55,510 nt of DNA from Reclinomonas americana ATCC 50394 (lineage: Eukaryota > Jakobida > Jakobea > Jakobida), in contig PS015021.1 of NCBI GenBank assembly GCA_048213135.1, positions 85,618-141,127 on the forward strand. The letters run 5' to 3'. The notes under the pieces were generated by a model. It was given only the letters and a program-made list of their open reading frames with translations. It was not told where the DNA came from and ran no database searches. A program made the position numbers and the translations under genes. Positions 49,653 through 55,510 of this stretch are shown here, piece after piece. Positions within the stretch are counted from its first letter, which is position 1, and every line of letters starts with the position of its first letter.

Positions 49653-52600
49653 TCACGGCGATCCTCGATTCGGCGCCACTCCCATGCGCTGCAACAAATC
49701 ACGCGCCGTCCTCGCCGACGTCTGCGTCACCGACGGGAGTGCCAGTACCTGTTTGCAGGCCACCGAAGCCGCCTCGATGTCGTTTTTGGCGTGCAGAATG
49801 CGAGCCCTGTGCGTATGCAGTAAATAAACAACTTTGCTCCATCGCTTCTTCGCACACGCAACTTGCACAACAATGCCCGATCGTCCGGCGCCGCCAACTC
49901 CGCCGCCGTGCGCAGCGACTCCAGCGCCTCATTCAGCGCGTCCGACTGCAACAGATGCTCGGCCTGGTTGATCAGCCACTCGGCGCGATTCACCTTTTGC
50001 AGCGCCTGGCTCAGAATCTCAAAATCGGCACGAATGCCATCGTGGTGCGGAGCCAGTTGCACGGCGCGCTCATAGTCGGCGAAGGCTGCGAGTGACCGGT
50101 GAGTACACGGGTGAGTGGACGATGGAATGACATCACGACGCTCACCTTCTCGAACCATGCCACGGGCGGCGTAGATGCTGCCGCGCCGCGCCAACGTGTG
50201 TAATCTCACGCTGGCAAACTGCGCGACGAGACGGGACTCACGGAGGCCATCGAGGCGCTCCAGTACCGAATTGCAGTCCTGCAGCGCATCTGCCGGCCGA
50301 TCAATGGCCATCCACGCAGCGGAGCGGTTCGACAGCAGTGTGATCCGATCCAGGTCTTCTGCGGCGTCACGCGCCGGTTTGTGCAACAGTGCCGAGTACA
50401 TGTCGATGGCACCGCGATAATCGCGCCGGTGGAACAACTGATTCGCTCGCTCCTTGGTCGGCGCCGCACCTGCGCACATTGCTCTTGAGTGAACGTGTGT
50501 TATTTTTCAAGAGCGGCATGTGCGTTGCACGTAACCTTCTTCTTCCTGCTCGCCAATCGCCTTCAACACCGCATCCAGATCCTTCCTCAGGTTCTCGTCG
50601 GGGTCGCCGAGGTGGCACGCGCGTTCCAGGTCGGCAGCGGCTGTGAGGTGGTGAAGGAAAAGGATGAATGCCATGTGCGAGAGAGAGAGGTACAAGAAAA
50701 CAGACTTACCCTCGCGCAACAGGCCAAGATGAATGCGCGCAGCACCACGCCGCGCATGCAGCTTCTGCAGACCGCGCTGCAGCAGACGACGAGCTTCAAT
50801 CGGATCCTCGTGAGCCTGGCGGGAAAGATAGGAAAAATGAGCAGAAAAACACAGACAAGCAATTGCGTATACGTCGTGCGCACCGGAGGCGCCTCGGCAA
50901 GAATGTCCAGTGCCTTCGTGCAGTCATCGATGCACTTGGCAAAGTCGCCCATCTTCAGGTAGCAGGCGGCGCGATTGCTGTATACGGAAGACCATTTCTC
51001 GCACTGCAGTGACGACGTGTAGGCTTGCACGGCGGACTCCATGTCACCACGAGCAAAGAACGAATCACCGCGGTTCTTGAGCCATTGCGCTGAAAGGAAT
51101 AAAATGTGAGAGACGGACATAACGGCGACAGGCGAGAGACTACCACGGCACACCGTTGGTTTCCTGCGACATGGCCTCCTTTCGCACGGCCTCGTCTTCA
51201 CTGAGGGGGCGGAGTACGGGATCTGCGCACGCAAGTCAGAAAGACAAGAAGCGCCAAGGAGCAGCAAGGAGGAGACGTAACTCTCGCGCCCTTCACGGGC
51301 AGGAATGACGGCAGCGTGCGGGGAAAACTTGATCTTGATGGTGTTGTGGGAGCGCGCAGGGGGGAGAGTGCGGTTGGCGGGGACGGCGGAGCGCGTTTCT
51401 TGCTTCTGTGGACGACAAGTAAGAAAAAGAGAAAAGCGGGCAGATAGGGGAAGGGGAGAAAGGGGGAGAAGGGGGAGAAAGGGGGAGAAAGGAGGAGAAA
51501 GGGGAGGAAGGGGAGGAAGGGGGAGAAGCTGGAGAGAGGGAATAGAGCGGAATGAGGATAAGAAAAGAAATGGGGAGAAAGGGGAGAAGGAAGAAATGAT
51601 GAAGACCAGGAACAACAGAATGATATTCACTGCACGCAAAATGCAGGCAACAGAAAGTGGACGCTCAGCGCCATCCAAAAAAACCATACTGCCGACAGAG
51701 GTGAGGCAGAAACCACCATGGAGAAGACACAAGAGCGCGAGAGAGAAGCAGGAGAGCGTCACAGCATATCGATAGCATTCTTCTGCACAACCGTTGCGAT
51801 GCACGAATCCGCCGTGCTCCCATCTCCTTCACATTCTCTCTCTCTCTCTCTCTTTCTTTCTCTCTCTTTCCCCCCAACTCACCGTCGGCGGCGCAGCTCC
51901 ACCCCAAATGTCCTTGTTGGCGAGACTCGCCTGCAGCACCGCCTTTGTGAACTCATCATCGTCGTCAGAATCGTCGCCATCATCGTTGCTGTCGGGTGCC
52001 GCATCGCGACGGCTTTGACTGTCGCCTGCATAATCACCCTCATCGCCCTCGTCAATGTCCTCGGCTGTGCGGCGCAGAATGAGAGATTGCTGAGAAAACA
52101 GGACTCCATTCTCCGCTTCGTACCCCACTCGGTGGCGCCGGCCGCTTGTCGCGGTTTGAACACGTCAGCCTGTTTCACGAGGTGAGAAACAGTGGGCAAT
52201 GTAATGCATGACTAGACGCCACCAACTCAACGAGTGCTCTCTGCTTCTCCTGCTCGCGCAACGACTCGGCCTCCGCCCGCTTGCGCTTCTCCAGATCCCA
52301 GTTCTTGTTGAACGCATCCTGCTCGGCCTTGGCCTTGAGCTCCAGTCGCAGCAGTCGTTTCTGAACAGAGAAGGGCGCTCAGCGTGCCATGTGCGCACAT
52401 AAACAAGAACATGATGTCATGCACCTGCTCCTCTCGCTGCACGACCTCTTGCATGGAGGCATCGCGAATGGCAATGAGCTCGTCCTTGCTGCCACGGACG
52501 GCAAACGCCTCAGCACCCCACATGCCCGGTTGTTCCTGAGAAGAAGAAGAAGAAGAAGAAGAAGAAGAAGAAGAAGAAGAAGAAGACGAGAGAGAGAGAT

Positions 52601-53707
52601 AGAGTACGANNNNNNNNNNNNNNNNNNNNNNNNNNNNNNNNNNNNNNNNNNNNNNNNNNNNNNNNNNNNNNNNNNNNNNNNNNNNNNNNNNNNNNNNNNN
52701 NNNNNNNNNNNNNNNNNNNNNNNNNNNNNNNNNNNNNNNNNNNNNNNNNNNNNNNNNNNNNNNNNNNNNNNNNNNNNNNNNNNNNNNNNNNNNNNNNNNN
52801 NNNNNNNNNNNNNNNNNNNNNNNNNNNNNNNNNNNNNNNNNNNNNNNNNNNNNNNNNNNNNNNNNNNNNNNNNNNNNNNNNNNNNNNNNNNNNNNNNNNN
52901 NNNNNNNNNNNNNNNNNNNNGAAGAAGAAGAAGAAGAGGACGGAGGAGGAGGAGGAGGAGGAGGAGGAGGAGGAGGAGGAGGAGAAGGAGCGCTGATGAG
53001 CAACACAGTGAGAGAAAGGAAGAGGGAAACGCCAATTACCTTCCTCAAGAAGAACTTTACGCCAGTGTCCTCGATCTCAGCAGTGCTGTTCTCGTCCTCG
53101 ATGCGATGTGCTAGGTGGATCTCGAAGAAGTGCGTGCGGCAGTTGATCTTGAGGTAACGCGGACTTGCTGTAAAAGGAGAAGAGGGTGAGAGAGAGAGAG
53201 AGGAGGGAGGGAGATAGGAGGGAAGGGGAAGAGGGAAGGGGAAGAGAAGAGGGAGAGAGAGAGGGAGTGAGGGAGTGAGTGAGTGAGAGAAGAGGGGAGG
53301 GAGGGAGAGAGGGAGACAGAGGGACGGGGGGAAGAGAAGAGGAGAGAGAGAGAGTGAGTGTGTGAGTGTGAGTGAATGAGTGAGTGAGTGCAGTGAATGA
53401 AGGAGTGAGTGAGGGAGTGAGTGAGAGAGTGAGTGAGTGAGTGAGTGAGAGTGCGTGAGAGAGCGCGAGTGTGAGTGAGTGAGACAACTGATGTGATCAC
53501 ACTGCGCTCACCTCCCTCCCTCTCTCCCTTCCTTCCTTCCTCCTCCTCCTTCTCTCTCTCTCTCTCTCTCTCTTGTGAGACCTCACCATAGATATCGAGA
53601 TCCTTTCGACTGAAACGCTGTCCGAGAGGCACTCGCAACACGGCCTCATTCTCGTTCTCTTCCCACTCACACTCGTCCACTCGCACAGTGCTTGCTCGAC
53701 CGGCCAT
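49653..53707 (-). CDS. DNAAF4: Axonemal dynein assembly factor 4 (CS + TPR), extended C-terminus
   Basis: Co-chaperone-like factor that pre-assembles ciliary dynein arms in the cytosol. Fourteen exons (53707-53587, 53167-53040, 52535-52425, 52360-52232, 52169-52124, 52064-51883, 51405-51282, 51222-51154, 51089-50884, 50815-50710, 50640-50536, 50469-50146, 50085-49863, 49806-49653) close at 542 residues. A CS/p23 domain (ECEWEENENEAVLRVPLG; RYLKINCRTHFFEIHLA; VKFFLRKEQPGMW) is followed by a charged helix, an acidic linker, the diagnostic TIKIKFSPHAAVIPAREG, then TPRs (WLKNRGDSFFARGDMESAVQ; YSNRAACYLKMGDFAKCIDD). Beyond the usual end come about 230 residues with another TPR set (KERANQLFHRRDYRGAIDMY). 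The CS exon and the next are separated by a gap, but the family alignment runs straight across. Its presence implies motile cilia. Confidence 0.92.
52610..52920. other. Assembly gap, 311 N, inside an AAG-repeat intron
   Basis: Lies in a DNAAF4 intron made largely of GAA/GAG triplets (52540-52585 and 52921-52982). On plus these give false Lys/Glu/Arg frames. Confidence 0.99.
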
Positions 53708-54591
53708 TGTTTCTCTCTCTCAAAACTGTTATGTTGTTTGCAGTTTGCAAGTCGATTGTCCTTGTTCGAAGTTCAGTTTTCTTTTTTCTTATTGAGATTG
53801 TCCACTCTTCCTTCTGTCCACCTCAACCACGCATTCATCAGTGCGTCGATCGTGCTTTCGACGTACACGTGAGATAATGGATCAGGATCGCACGAAGTCG
53901 AAGTTGCAATTGATCATGATCATGAGCAAAATGCATCATGGATCCACAAATCCCTTGCCGATAGTGACCTCGGCACACCAGCAACAGGTACACACAATTA
54001 CTCTACTCCATCAGTCACCTTCTCTACCAGGAGGCAAAGCCATCACACGTATACGCGTATGTTTGAACAACAACATGTACAACAACAACAACTTCTTTAC
54101 TAATTATAATCCAAACAGCAACACAGCTGCATGATGATCACCATCTTGAGTGAGCACCAGAAACCCTCAGTCGATCTGCAGCTTGCAATATTAATTGCAT
54201 GTTCGCGTGTAAGGAGATCGTACCTTGACTCCCGTGGTGTGCGTGTCTTGCCAAGGGCCTAGGTCAATGGATGCAAGCGGAAAGGGTCGAGGGCCAATGG
54301 CTGTCACTGTTAGCGATAGTGTCATTCAAAACGGACATCCGCTGCCAAACAGGGTCCACACTATGCCGTGTGACCGACCTCTCGGTGGATAAGTGAAGAA
54401 TGCAAAGTTATCTTCCCCGACGGTCATTCTTTCCTTGTACGAGGTATGCAGAGCCTGCATCAGTAGCAATTCTCATCGCAAGCATGTCAAGTTGATTTCA
54501 ATCGAGGAGGAACACAGTTTTTCACTGCAGGTGATGGTTCGCAACAATTCTTTCTTTCTCTCTCCCCCGCGTCTTCTCGCCACGCCCGCTC
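53708..54591. other. Spacer, no gene recognised
   Basis: About 880 bases between DNAAF4 and the Asp-box gene. It is AT-richer than the coding parts, with TGATCATGATCATG near 53911 and ACACGTATACGCGTATG near 54045. No open frame with domain or splice support was seen. Confidence 0.6.
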
Positions 54592-55510
54592 TCACGGCGG
54601 CGGCAACAAGCACTGCAGGCTCTTGAAAATGGTGCACTGGCCAGAAGAGGTGAGGCACGCCGCCACGATGCGCGAGTCGTCGCTGCTGTCGACAGTGTAC
54701 CACCTGGCGCTGTTGCCAGTTGCGTACCAGGTGACGCCACCGTCGGCGGAGACGTAGATATCTCTGGTCGAAGGCGCAAAGAAGCGCACATCGCTGTACA
54801 CCACAGTCCCAATGTTGGCGCTGTCCGGGTTGAATGAGCTCGGCGTCCACGTCACACCACTGTCGGTCGAGACGGTGATGGCGGCGTTGTTTGTGTAGTC
54901 CAACGCCAGCAGGCGACTGCCGTCAGCGCCACCGTCAAGCGACAGGATAACGTTGTTGGAGATCTTGGTCCACGTCGCCCCGGCATCGGTCGTCGTGTAG
55001 AAGCCACCGTCGGTGCCGGTCAAGATCTTCGTGCCATCGGCTGACACAAAAATGACTTCGGCGTACTGGGAATCCGGGCGATCGACAGTGGACCAAGTGG
55101 CGCCGCTGTCGGCACTCACGGTGATAGCACCGGTGCCGAAAAGCACACCAATCACCGATCCGTTACCGCTCACTGCGATCTGCCGCGGCGAGTCAGATCC
55201 TCCAGCGTTGTAGCTGGCCAGGGTCCATGTGGCACCACCGTCAGTGGAGATGTAGGTGCCGACGCTGGCTTGCTGCCCGCTAGCCACCAGCAGCATCGAC
55301 CCGTCGTTGCTGACAACTGGCGAATTGAAGGACACAGGAGCATTGACAACCGTCGAGGCCGTCCATGTGGCGCCGGCGTCGGCGCTGACATAAACATTGA
55401 CGTCGTCAGCGTACAGCATGGTCTGCCCGCTGCCGCTGACCGCGATGGTCGCACCTCCTCCAAATGCATTCGCTCCAGCCGGAGAGACGTTGGTCACGAG
55501 GCAAGTGGCC
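54592..55510 (-). CDS. Asp-box (BNR) repeat protein, 3' part
   Basis: Open frame that enters from the right edge and stops at 54592, about 305 residues. It carries six Asp boxes of the form S.D.G.TW (SADAGATWT, STDGGATWT, SADSGATWS, TTDAGATWT, STDSGVTWT, SADGGVTWY) at 40-50 residue spacing, each followed by a beta-strand pair. This is the pattern of a beta-propeller of the sialidase/sortilin/BNR class. The catalytic Arg triad of sialidases is not visible in this part, so a binding rather than an enzymatic propeller is as likely. It ends IFKSLQCLLPPP. Gly/Ser/Thr-rich composition suggests an extracellular protein. Confidence 0.85.
   Translation of the reverse strand, partial: ATCLVTNVSPAGANAFGGGATIAVSGSGQTMLYADDVNVYVSADAGATWTASTVVNAPVSFNSPVVSNDGSMLLVASGQQASVGTYISTDGGATWTLASYNAGGSDSPRQIAVSGNGSVIGVLFGTGAITVSADSGATWSTVDRPDSQYAEVIFVSADGTKILTGTDGGFYTTTDAGATWTKISNNVILSLDGGADGSRLLALDYTNNAAITVSTDSGVTWTPSSFNPDSANIGTVVYSDVRFFAPSTRDIYVSADGGVTWYATGNSARWYTVDSSDDSRIVAACLTSSGQCTIFKSLQCLLPPP

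Overview
The window is nuclear DNA of a eukaryotic protist, seen as a draft scaffold with eleven runs of N. Nearly every gene is cut by short GT...AG introns, mostly 55-100 bases. A DNAAF4 gene, needed to build ciliary dynein arms, points to a motile flagellate. I cannot name the species; a heterotrophic flagellate fits the mix of SUEL lectins, a Crinkler/RHS-like gene, a caspase-TPR protein and a cyclic-nucleotide-type channel. About 80 introns were placed by hand. Exon lengths sum to whole codons in every complete model, and conserved protein families confirm many junctions.

Layout. 1-3897: 3' part of an EGF-repeat extracellular protein (minus). 4754-8445: caspase-like/TPR protein (plus). 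8667-12087: unknown helical protein (minus), with a decayed copy of its first exon beside it. 13228-24320: three tandem secreted SUEL-type lectin genes (plus), with a Crinkler/RHS-type P-loop gene between the first two that is broken by a contig in the wrong orientation. 24583-29404: cation channel with a cyclic-nucleotide-binding domain (minus). 30449-32476: a multi-pass membrane protein and a proline-rich protein, tail to tail. 32970-36809: minus-strand block with a fourth small lectin, a membrane protein and a WD-repeat protein. 37526-41855: acireductone dioxygenase and an atypical sirtuin, tail to tail. 42240-45197: a short coiled-coil protein and a seven-helix membrane protein. 46082-48173: a RING-Cys-relay (MYCBP2-type) E3 ligase with SUMO-interacting motifs. 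49653-53707: DNAAF4. 54592-55510: an Asp-box repeat protein running off the right edge.

The genes do not form one pathway. Common themes are secreted sugar-binding or adhesive proteins, signalling membrane proteins, and protein quality control. The most notable observations are a recurrent non-canonical 5' splice site (GTTGCG) at 14 introns, the union of SUMO-interacting motifs with a RING-Cys-relay E3, an identical 50-base element upstream of two unrelated genes, and several assembly faults that can be read from the sequence.
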